Origin: Geosiphon pyriformis
Taxonomy: Eukaryota; Glomeromycota; Glomeromycetes; Archaeosporales; Geosiphonaceae
DNA length: 34,299 bases
Reading direction: 5' to 3'
Assembly (NCBI GenBank): GCA_016748015.1
Contig: JAAOMT010000597.1
Location: forward strand, 747,460-781,758
The position numbers and the translations under genes are program-made. This document shows, in pieces, positions 10,931-21,423 of this stretch (position 1 is its first letter; the number at the start of each line of letters is the position of its first letter). The notes beneath the pieces were generated by a model, which was not told the origin of the DNA, did not search any database, and worked only from the letters and a program-made list of their open reading frames with translations.

Positions 10931-11510
10931 CTGATCAAAGCTACACTACCCTTACAGCTTGCTCTTCACACAAGTTGAGTGAAGATTAACAAGCAAAGAA
11001 ACAGAAATTAAGCAATTGCCAATACTTAGACCAAAATGAATAGAGATACTCTTAATGAAACCATCTCTGCACACATCCCCAATTTTTCACACTCAGCCCT
11101 CAATCTGGCATTAGAAATCCAAATTCGGTTCTGATGACTGATTGCTAAATCACGAACAAAACCCAAAACACTGCTGAAAGCCAGACTGGACAGTGAAAAA
11201 ATACACTTAAACACCATACCTTTGGCAAATACTATGTAAATTTTACTACCATCCTTGGCATAATATAATAACTGCAGCACCTAAGAAAAGATTATGAAAA
11301 TACCTGACCAAGACATCCATCTTTGCACACATTCACCAATAATAAGCAACCTCTCAGCCGAATCTGCTGCACAAAGAAATACATGATCCGAATCTTCCCT
11401 CTCTCCGCATCTATTACGATTCAAACTAGGATATTTTGGATTGCACAACCTCTTTCTAGTGACCATTGACACATATTCTATAAAAACGACTTTTAAACAA
11501 GCTTAATTGA
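10828..11510 (-). mobile_element. 3' end of a degenerate non-LTR retrotransposon (LINE)
   Basis: Read on the minus strand, 11472 to 11026 is one frame interrupted by a single TAG at 11281-11283. The first part has a Cys-x-n-EDSDHVFLC arrangement like the zinc knuckle (CxxC...HxxxxC type) that follows reverse transcriptase in LINE ORF2 proteins. The last part (HQNRIWISNARLRAECEKLGMC) resembles the conserved 'IW..R......EK..GI' C-terminus of such proteins. About 200 bp beyond the stop the sequence ends in an A-rich tail (minus strand GCAAATAAAAATAA, near 10828-10842). No reverse transcriptase or endonuclease domain remains, so the copy is 5' truncated or eroded. Family resemblance is from memory of motifs, not a search. 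Confidence 0.6.
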
Positions 11511-13424
11511 AAATTTAAATAATTTTATATTAAAAACTCTTAAAATTAAAAATTATTATTAACAATATATATAAAATATTTTGGCTTTTTTGAATCTTGA
11601 AGCTTCAATTGTTTTTTGAATATTATATTCAAACAAAACTATTCAATTTTATTAATTAAGGATCTTGCGATTTTCAAATTTAAATGATTAATAAACATAT
11701 TACATATGAAACAGTAATATATAAATTTATTTGTGCGAAATTAAATTAAAAATTATTATTACTCATTATTATTTTTCTTCTTGTGAAATTATTTTTGTTA
11801 ATCAAATTATTATTTGGCAAACAAAAACAGTATTTATAAAATCAAATTAATTGATTATAGTTATTAAACTAATAAATAATTACAGTTATTTTAACGACAA
11901 CTAAACAAATTATAACCAATATTTTATACTTTATTAACTTGAAAAAATTACAATCTTTATTTGGATAATTTATAAACCTTTAAGTCAGATATATTAAGAT
12001 ATCACTAAAAATTTGGCAAATTTCCAATTTATATATTAAAAAAAAGCTAAATTATCAAAAATATGTATCAATATTGATTTATTCACTAATAACAATTAAT
12101 TCTTATTTATTATTATTATTTTCTAATAGTGTTGTTCTAAGTTTCAAGCATAATCTATTATAATCGAAAATATGTTATTTTTTAATTTTTTTAATTTTAT
12201 CTAGTTTTAATATAATTAATTAACATAAATTAATAATATAGTATTAATAATAAAGATTAAACTAATAAATTTACAATTATGTAATACATTATCAGATAAT
12301 AAATCAACAAAAAAATTGATAATTTTTAGCCAAAATTAATATTTATTACTAATTACAAGAAAACAATTTCAACAAACTAAACAAAAGTAGTAAGATTATT
12401 TAATAATTCTAATGTTAAATTTTAATTAAATTTGTTTAAATAAAATATTTAATGATAAAATTATTTCTAATAATTAGTTTTATGTTTTTAAGTTTTGTAT
12501 AAGCTTTATTTTAATTAAGTATAATCTTATCAAGTTTTACATTGTTTTTACTTTTAAAAATTAAACTAGAGATTTGATTTATGTATTTTGTACATGTAAG
12601 CAACTATCCAAATCTAAGTTAATAAATATTTATCTATCTTTAATACCAAAAATTTCTAATACTTCTATTTTACCAAAATAGTTTTTAAACACCAAATTAT
12701 TATGGATATGCTTTTACATCTATTTTTCATTGTTTTCTTACAAAGCATAATCTTCTTTTTTAGTTATAATCTATACATTATAATTAAACACTATTAGTAT
12801 TAAAATAAGTCTTTCTTTTATATTTAAACTAATTACAGTTTTTAAATAAAGTATTAAACATTTAAAAATATGTTTAATCTGATTTTTAAAAAAAATAAAA
12901 TGTTTTTCTATATTTATAATTAAATTTTATTTAAGCAGGCAAAAATTGAGTCATTAATTAGCATAAAATTACTCTTATAATTCCTATTATTAATTAACAT
13001 AAAATAGTGTTTACCCATTATATAGTTAATAATCTGATTTATATGATACACAAGTATAACTAAATTTAATGATCAAATCATGCAATATTTCAAATTATAT
13101 AACATATAAAATTTGTTGAAATATTTAGAAGTTCAATAAAATATTCAATAGTTTACCAAAATAACTTTAAGTTTGCTAAAAAAATATATATAAAGAAGAG
13201 ATTTTCTTTTCGAGAAAATATATTTTAGTTCAGTTTAAAAGCAATTAGTTATTACTAAATAATAAAATAAATCTTTATTTGAAAAATTAAAAACCAATTC
13301 ATAATTATTCTCTTTGAATTAAAAATTCTCAATTAATACTCTAAAATTGATTAGCTACCAATTTTAGCAAACCAAAATTGGTTTTTTTACAGGTTTGTAG
13401 AAAAATGTTTTTTGTCTAACAATA

Positions 13425-13451
13425 ATTATTATTATTATTATTATTATTATT
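13425..13451. repeat. (ATT)9 microsatellite
   Basis: 27 nt of uninterrupted ATT in non-coding DNA. Confidence 0.9.
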
Positions 13452-14180
13452 AATTTATTTTCTTATATTATTAAAGAGCCTACAATCGAGATTTTTTTTA
13501 ATTAAGTTTATTGGCATAGAATTAGTCATTCTATTATAAATTTAACAGCATATACAGTTCAAAATATAGAGAAATACTTTGGAAATAAATAGTTTATTAG
13601 AGGTTTTATAGATTTTATTAACAATAGAATTAGCAGTAAAATTGGCATTAACAATATTGAAGAAAATGACTAAAATTTTTGATAATAGCAGCCACAAAAA
13701 AAGTGATTAAATTTACCGAAAATTAAGTTTTATAGCAAACAAAATTTATAACAAACAAATTCTAAATTTATATATTTTATTAAAAAAATTATTAAAAAAA
13801 CTAAACAATATTAAAAGAACAACAACTTTAACATAAGATATTGAACTAAAAAATTAACTAACAATAACTTTGAATATTACAAAAGTTTTAAAAAACTGTT
13901 TTAAAAGACCAGAAAAAACAGCTTTTAATTAAAAACTAGGTAATTTAAACTCTAATATTTTTAAAAATACTAATATTCAAAAAATTTCTATCAAATAAAA
14001 CTTTTATGTAAAATACTAGTTTTAATAATTGTCTTATTAAAAGTTTTTTTAAATCTAAAGATGGCAATAATAAATTATTAAATAATATTTGATATTAAAA
14101 AATTAAAAAATAAAACAAGTTTGATTATCAACTTAAAAAACTAAATTACTAATTTCAAAAACTATAAAGTTAGTATTATG

Positions 14181-14382
14181 AACTATGTAAACTAACAAAG
14201 AAAACAATAGCAAATTAAGTTTAAAAACAAAAAAATAATATAAAACAGTTAAATCACAACTAATATTAATTTGATTAAAAAACTGGATTAAATCCAACTG
14301 TTCTTTTTATTTATATTTAAAAAGTAGTAAACTAATTACTAACCAAATTAGTAAGCTAACTCATAAATGTTTTAAATTTTTT
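14181..14382 (+). repeat. Direct repeat copy A (with 16543-16736)
   Basis: Aligns along ~195 bp to copy B about 2.36 kb downstream, with one gap of ~7 nt. Shared anchors include TTTATTTATATTTAAAAA and AAAAAACTRGATTA. Copy A keeps more G and C at the differing sites. Confidence 0.7.
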
Positions 14383-14424
14383 TAATTATTTATTTTCGCA
14401 TAATATTTTTTTTCAAATAATATT

Positions 14425-14542
14425 CTCGGGTGGCTGGTCACATGTAGCAAATGCGTGATTCACGTCTAATTTAGAACTCTAGATAGTTGTATCGTATTAG
14501 ATAGTGATTGGGCCTCGCTCGTAAATGCAAAGAAAAAAAAAA
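14425..14542 (+). mobile_element. Solo LINE 3' tail with poly-A, + strand
   Basis: A ~115-bp island with more balanced composition inside very AT-rich DNA. It is the reverse complement of the tail of the minus-strand LINE at 10828-10930 and ends in GCAAAGAAAAAAAAAATA, as expected for a poly-A tail. No LINE coding sequence precedes it, so this looks like a severely 5'-truncated insertion. The alternative, that the two segments are terminal inverted repeats of one 3.7-kb DNA transposon, is weaker: one copy sits directly beyond LINE coding sequence and both end in A-rich tracts. Confidence 0.55.
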
Positions 14543-17500
14543 TATTCTCTCAACAGATTGGATTTGTTTAAGTATTAAGTATAAAGTACTTGAATTAAGT
14601 TGTAGATATTTGTTATATTCTTTGCGAATTTCCAAATATTTTATTTGTCTTCTAATTTAAAATTTTGTCAACTTTAAACTTAATACTATTTTCAAGTTTA
14701 ATAAATAGAGATAATTTTTTTATTTGCTCAACTAAGTTTAAATTATAACAAAATTTTTATAAAAAATGTGAAGAACTTTATGAATTCTAAAATAGACTAG
14801 CAGTTTAACTTGTAAATTACAAAGTTAATCTAATAAGTTATGTAAAATAAATTAAGCTTTTTATAATTTAATTAATTTAAAATTAAGTTGTTTTAATAGT
14901 GTATTACAAAAATTAAACTTAATCTATTTTAAATTTGAATGCTTTTTAATAAAATTTATTTATTCTCTTGCATTTATTAATACTATTTTTGAATTTTTAA
15001 CAAAATTCAAAATAATAAATAAATTTATTTTCAATTTTTTCAGATATTTATAAAAGTTTTTAGCTTCAAAAAATTCTAAATTAAACCAATTAGAAGTATT
15101 TTATTTTTTATTAAGTTAATAAAACAATTATATAAATAGTATTTTAACAATAAATTAGCGTGTTTTTATTAAATATGTTAGCTATTTTTTATAATTGACT
15201 AATAATTTACAATTATTATAAAATTTTGACTTTTATTAATACATTAAAAACAGTTTTAATAAACACAACTTTTTTAGAATCTTTTGATTAATAGATATTG
15301 ATAATTCTAAATATATTAGAAAATATAATAATATATATTTTCTAATCAATTAATAAATTATGCAATTGCAGTCAAAATAATTTAAAAACAACAACATATA
15401 TAAATTTTTATTAATATTACAAGTAATTTTTTTAATGATTAACAATAGTAAAAATTATTTATTAAATTTTCTGTTTAATATTTTCTGAAAAAATAAGATG
15501 TTTATTAATGACTGTTAATAACATAGGATAGTGTTTTATAATGAATATAATATTATGTTAATTTACAAAATTTTTATTTATAAAGTAAAAAAGTAGTATT
15601 GAAATCAATTAGTGCTTTTATAATTATATTAATATTAAACTTAATAATTTGAATTTTAATAATATAATTAAATATATAGTTTTATTTTATTTGAACTTAA
15701 TTGTTTCTTAGCAAAACTGCTAAAATTTTATTAACTGCTTTTATTAAATAATAACAAACAATATAATTTAATTTTTTATAACATAAACAAAAATTATTAT
15801 TATACTAACAAGATTTTTTGGCTTTTATAAAAGATTTATAATAACTTATATTAATTTATATTAAGTTATTCTAAAAATAAAACTAATAATTTACTGTTTA
15901 TAAAAAATTAAGTAAATACAAAATTACTTATATAACTTTAAAAATATTATTTTTTATGATTTATAGTTAATTATTATAATTAACTATATTTTTAATAATT
16001 TTATTCAATATATTAGTATTTATTAAAGTTATTAACAAGTTTTGAACATTATTATGCAATTCAAAACAAAATTAATCATTTTTTTTCAATTAATATTATA
16101 CATAATTCTTAAAATTTTATAATATATATTACAATAATTCAATTTTTGTTAAAAATAACATAACTAATTAACCAAAATCTGAGTTTTGTATATATTTTAA
16201 AATTTTATTTTAAAATTTTTACAATAAAAACAATCTTTAATTAATAATACAAACTATATAAAAATTATATCTTTAAATAATATATTAATTAATATAATTT
16301 GATTTGTATTATTTGAATAATTATAAGATTAAAGTTAAATAATAATTTAAAACTAATTTATAAAATTTTAAAACTTAAAAGATTATTATTAAACTTCTTA
16401 AATAAATTATATTTATAAAAAAATATTTTTTAATTAAATATTTTTTTGTTAAATTATTTATAATATTTTAACAATTTAAGCAAGATTAGTTAATTTTAAA
16501 AACATATTAAGTAATGAAAAAACAGCAGATTAAATTGTTATAAACTATATAAATTAGTAAAAAAAACTATAATAATTTAAATTTAAAAACAGAAAAAATA
16601 AAATAAAAAGTTAAATTATAATTAATCTGCTTAAAAAACTAGATTATATTCATTTGTTTTTTATTTATATTTAAAAAATATAAATTAATTGTTAACTAAA
16701 TTAATAAACTAATTTATACATATTCTAAATAGTTTTAATTAACAAAATAAAAAATTTTAATATTATACTTTATAATTAAAATTAATTAACAAGCAAAAAT
16801 AGTTTTAACAACTTAAAATATATTATAATTTATTATTACAAACCAATAAATTTTAACTTAATACTTAAAATTTATTAAAAATACATAAAATATTTTTGAT
16901 TTGTTAAAAAAAATGTTCATAAAAATATTATATAATACTATAACAACAAAAACAAAAACAAAAACCATAAAAGATTTTGTAATTTTAAGAAAAAAATTTA
17001 GCAAATTTAATTCTAATAGTAATATCTAAAAAACTTAAAATGTAAATTCTATATAAAAAACTTGATATTTTTTTAGCAATTAATTTTAAATCAATAAAAT
17101 TATAGAAAAACTAGAATGTTATCTTAATATTAACTTAACTTTTACAGTTTTATTAAACAGCAAAATAAAAATTATTTATTCAAAAAATTTTTAATAACTT
17201 GTAATTGTATTTTCTAAACATTATTAAAACCAACAGTGTTTTTAAAAGCAAAAAAAAAAAATTTAATTTTTATTTTATTAATCCAATTTTTAAAATTAAA
17301 TAACTTAATAAATTAATTTATTAAAATTATGTGTAAAAACATAATTAAAATTAACCAAAATTTAATTATATATTAATTCAAATTAGTTTTGGCAAATGTT
17401 TTATTACTATTATTATTTAAAATAAAAAAAAAGTTATTTTTTACAATCAAAACAAAATTAAATATCATAATTAATGCAGTTAAAATAGAATTGGTAAAAA

Positions 17501-18940
17501 CATTAAAAAACTAAAAAAAGCCAAAAAAAATTTGTTTGTCAACAGCTAAAAATTGTGTTTTTATTACTTAAAAAAAGCACTTTAAAAAAATGCTGTCTAG
17601 TTATTTTTATTTTTAAAAAAGCTTTTTTAGTGTTAATAGAAAAAAAAACTTGTTTTTTTTTACTTTTTGTTCTAAATATAATTATAAAAAGATTTTACTT
17701 TATTATTTTAAATAAATATCAATTTAAATAAATTACTATTTTTTCATTTATTTTATAAATTTATAGCTTTAATCTTAGCTAAATTAAAAATATGTTAATT
17801 GTATTGTTTAAGTTATTCTGAATTTAACTTTGTTGATTTTTATAGCTTTTCAAATATGAATAAATTATTAATAATTTTATCACTTAATTTTTAATTTTTA
17901 AAACTGTAAAAATACATTAACAAGTTTTGTAATTTGTTTTAAGAACTAAGTTTTAATAAGAATAATATTTTGAGATTTGTTATTTAAACTATATAATTGT
18001 ATTATCTAAGTTTAATGCTTAAATTTTTTATTAAATTGCAATTTTTTATTTCAGTAATTTACAATAATGAATTTGCTTTATTTTTTAAAATATTACTTAA
18101 TTTTATTTATATGTTTTCTGATTTTGCTATTTAGTAGTTTGTTATATCAATGTATATGTTTAAATTAAAATTAAAATTTTGAATTTATTTTGCTTGTTAA
18201 AATATTACAACCAAATTAAACAAACATTTCGTCTTTGTGTAAAATTAAATATATATATTTTTTATAATTAACATTAAATGTAGCATTTCTGAAGTTTGGA
18301 ATTTTTTTTGATTAATTTTAATGCAAAACAAAAAGTTGTTATTAACTGTAATATTATTTAATCCATTTAAAAATACAATGTTTTTAAAAAAATGATTACA
18401 ACAAAAAATATTTATTTGTGGTACAAAATTATTTTTTTATAAACTTATTATTGCAATAATTATATTAATAAAATTTGACTAAATAAGTAAAATATTTTTA
18501 ATTTTACACATATTGAATCATTTTTATTTGTTTTCAATATTTTCTAATTGGTTTTAGATAATTTATTTTGTTCAATAATCAATACTTGAATATTAATCAA
18601 AATTTTCCCAAAAATTGGTACATAAAATCTATTTTTTTATTAGTATTTAGTATTTTTTCAATTTTAATTAAATATAAAACTGATTTTGCATTTATTATTG
18701 GAAATAATTTAATTTTTTACTGAGCTATTGTTAAACTATTTTTTAAGACATATCATAATATAACCAAAAAATAAAATATATTCATTGAGAATTTATTCAT
18801 CTTTCATGATTGTAATTTAAAATTATAAATATAATTAATTACAATCCAATGTAATAATTATCATATTTGTAACCATATTTTATTATAACTATAATTATCA
18901 GATCTCAGTTTGTACATTTCATAATTGAAAATGTTTAAGT
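14543..18940. other. Extremely AT-rich desert, CpG-free over ~3.07 kb
   Basis: No gene, RNA or recognisable transposase remnant seen on either strand. From 15161 to 18229 I found no CpG, although G and C are both present throughout. Several perfect short inverted repeats occur, for example 15315-15346 (13-bp arms) and 15962-15988 (12-bp arms), which are expected at some rate in such AT-rich DNA. Copy B of a direct duplication is at 16543-16736. Composition changes to a more balanced state at about 18.9 kb. Confidence 0.65.
16543..16736 (+). repeat. Direct repeat copy B (with 14181-14382)
   Basis: The homologue of copy A. Many of the differences are transitions, and at those sites copy B usually has the A or T state, as expected if it decayed by cytosine deamination. 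Confidence 0.7.
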
Positions 18941-19980
18941 CATTTCAACAATTGTAGCGTTCCTTGAATCCTGCATAGTGACTATCAGTAACTGCGGATG
19001 TCATATTCCAATTAAGAAGAGTTAATCTCTTTCTAGAAATAAAATTGGAAATGAGTTCGACACTAAAAATGTCCTGCACTCAAAATGTACATTCCTCATC
19101 CTTTTTGTGTTAGAACTCATGCTGTAGATTGATTTAAGACTGATATGGTATTAGCTTCGAGTATTCTCATACCTTTCACAAAGATGTGTTGTCAGCATCA
19201 TTCCTTTACAGAATGGTTCCCAAATACCTACTTTATATGGATCATGAATCTAAATTTTCAACCTTAAATTAATAGTTGACTTTAACCAATCAAAATGCTA
19301 TCTGCATAAAATCAAAGCCATTTTATAAAACTTTGGCAGAGTACTATAAACCCTTTAAGGATGGGCTTTACTTAAAATAAATGATTCCTACAGACACCGT
19401 TTGAAATTTTAGGTTGCAATTGTATGAGTTAATTCTAAAGTACATCAAATTTTATTATTTTAAATATCTAGCTTGTTTATACTTAATGACTTCGAAGCCT
19501 TAAATCAACTATCTTTTGCATTTTTATCTTCCTTGCACCTTAGAAATAGCAACTCGCATTTCCTATACTAGGTAAAATCTATGGGAATTCAAAGAAGGAT
19601 CGACTTTCAAACAAGGGATATAAGCAATTTGAACAACACTGTTGTGGTATGGTCGCGATACAACAAGGCTGACATTTCTGCATTGAGAAAAAATAAAATC
19701 TTGGGGTTTTGGCTCGGTATCAAGATGCGTCCAAATAGCAGAGTTTTCCCGTACAATAAAGAGTTGCTTTTAAGCCCTTTTTTCTAACCCTAAGCAAAGT
19801 ATTAAAAGGTATTCAGTATTATTAAGAATAACTGATTCTAATTCGTATTCTGCTAAGAAATCTTCTGGAAGAATTTGTCCTGAATTCTCTTATCTCCTAA
19901 AAACTATTCAAACTCGTGCTGTTCAAGCTTTGGCGTAAAATTTTTAAAATTCTCAGTTTCGTAAAAATTTAAATTTAAAT
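18941..19980. other. Moderately AT-rich DNA with possible unrecognised coding relics
   Basis: Composition is clearly more balanced than in the desert to the left. Short coding-like stretches appear in different frames: 19080-19250 (+), and a 68-residue + frame at 19581-19787 starting MGIQRRIDFQTRD with Trp- and Arg-containing sequence. None matches a family I recognise and no frame is long. They may be remnants of one decayed gene or transposon. Confidence 0.35.
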
Positions 19981-19989
19981 CTAATGTAA

Positions 19990-20440
19990 CACACGGGATG
20001 TTGAAAATATTATTTCGGCAACTAGGCTTGCTGCATGTCTCAACTGACCAACAAGGTTTGGATTGTCAATGCATAAATGAGCGATTTAACCTGATCCGAA
20101 TTTCTATGATGCTATCAATGCAGTTGCACAAACTCTCTGATTAATGGCAGATTAATACAGGGGAAGCTCAGCAAACAACAATGCTAGTGTCCATTCTAAG
20201 TATGACTCGATATTTCTAAAATGTCAAAAAAGGTTCAACCAGATTTTGTTATTAGTTATGGTCCTTTTGAGATAACAAAGTGATAGTTGTTTACGAATGC
20301 AGGAAAATTAAAAAACTTATGAAGGTACAGGAATTGATTTTTAAAACAACGAATAGGGACTCTTGTTTAACTCTAATTTTAGCAAGGTCTTCTAAACTTA
20401 AGACTTTTTAGTATCAAAAAATTTTCGGCTTTACCATTTT
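19990..20440 (+). pseudogene. Broken coding relic, family unrecognised
   Basis: One frame from about 19990 to 20270 reads as protein-like sequence with repeated in-frame TGA and TAA codons; it includes DVENIISATRLAACL, then NFYDAINAVAQTL and ADxYRGSSANNNASVHSKYD. These stops are what CGA/TGG-to-TGA and CAA-to-TAA changes would give. Further on, two other frames read KVQPDFVISYGPFE and then VIVVYECRKIKKLMKVQEL (to about 20440), so at least one frameshift is needed. The spacing of 'PD' and 'V.YEC.K' loosely recalls PD-(D/E)xK nuclease folds, but this is too weak to assign. No intact domain. Confidence 0.4.
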
Positions 20441-21423
20441 AGAAATAAATTTTTCGCTCTTAGATCTTTAATTTGTTCAATAAATTTTGAAATTGTGAAA
20501 ATTGACATATTAATAGTTTGCCATATTTGGGATTTATTCTTCCAATTAACTCAACCGGCATTTAGCTATCTTGAAATTGAAATAAACCCTTGTTAATTAT
20601 TTCATAAGACAACACCAAACCTAATTAGATTTTAAATTCTGATGTGTCCAAGCTTATATTGAACTCATTAATTTCACTTATCTATTATCATCTAAAATTT
20701 TCAGCTCACAATTTGTATTTCCATAAAGATAATGAGGTTTTCAAAACGATTTATAGCTTGTGAATTTAAAGCATCTTCCATGTAGATGCTGTGATATAGA
20801 AACACTAATAATAAAATCTTTTTGTATGTGTGATGTAGATTCAATATATGTTCAAAAAGAAAAAATACAAAAAGAATGACATGAGATGGAAAGTTTGAGA
20901 AAAAAGTAGTGTACAGTAGAAAGATCGGTGCTTCTAATAGTATAAAGTAAGAAAAAAAGAAAATTTTTACAGTGTAAAAGAGCAAAGGAAAAGAAAAGAA
21001 AGAACGTAAGAAAGAGAAAGCAACTGTACAGGTAGATTGATTGGGATTATTTTCTAGTATTTAATTGCAAGTTTCTGTACTTCTATTTAAAAGGTTCAAT
21101 GCAAATTCTATTTAATGATGAAAGAACATGTGGTTCTATTGATGGGTATATAAAAGTTGGAAATATTCCAACTTGGGCAATTAAGTAGATAAATCACGTG
21201 ATGTTTCATCATGCGGAAAAGTAATTTTTGATTGGTGATGCAGGGGATTTGGTAAGAAAAACACTTGCCGAATAAAAATCCCCGAATCTAATACACCCAG
21301 GATATTATAAGAAAATTCTAACCGTAAATAGATTCTCAGAATTTTTAAAAATGTCAATATGAGTAACTTGTAGAAATTATCAGTGTCTTTGCTTTTAGGA
21401 TTGCCAAATACTTTTACTTGATT
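20441..21423. other. Intergenic DNA 3' of the TPR gene
   Basis: No supported gene. A minus-strand frame of 94 residues at 20701-20985 is hydrophobic and Phe/Leu-rich, and is probably a by-product of A/T-rich DNA. A purine-rich tract (GAAAAGAAAAGAAAGAA type) covers 20985-21020. Promoter-like elements lie at 21147-21300. Confidence 0.45.
21147..21300 (+). promoter_or_regulatory. Cluster of promoter-like motifs facing the 3' end of the TPR gene
   Basis: In about 150 bp: a TATATAAAAG box (21147-21156); an overlapping inverted repeat with 7-bp arms GTTGGAA/TTCCAAC (21156-21172); a 10-bp palindrome ATCACGTGAT containing the CACGTG E-box core (21193-21202); a TGATG/CATCA hairpin just after; GATTGG, an inverted CCAAT box, near 21230; and an imperfect hairpin pairing GGGGATTTGGTAAG with CTTGCCGAATAAAAATCCCC. 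On the + strand it would drive transcription antisense to the TPR gene. No coding frame follows it on +. Motif matches only. Confidence 0.3.

Larger units (their letters stand above)
11511..14424. other. Extremely AT-rich gene-free DNA between the two LINE tails
   Basis: No coding frame of interest on either strand; stops are everywhere and CpG is sparse. It contains an (ATT)9 run at 13425-13451 and, at its right end, copy A of an old direct duplication (14181-14382). Confidence 0.6.

Noticed and set aside
15315-15346. 13-bp-arm inverted repeat as a possible transposon end or terminator
   Set aside because: Almost pure A/T in an extremely AT-rich region, where such palindromes arise by chance.
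20701-20985. 94-residue hydrophobic minus-strand frame
   Set aside because: Phe/Leu/Ile-rich composition is what the reverse of an A-rich purine tract gives; no family recognised.
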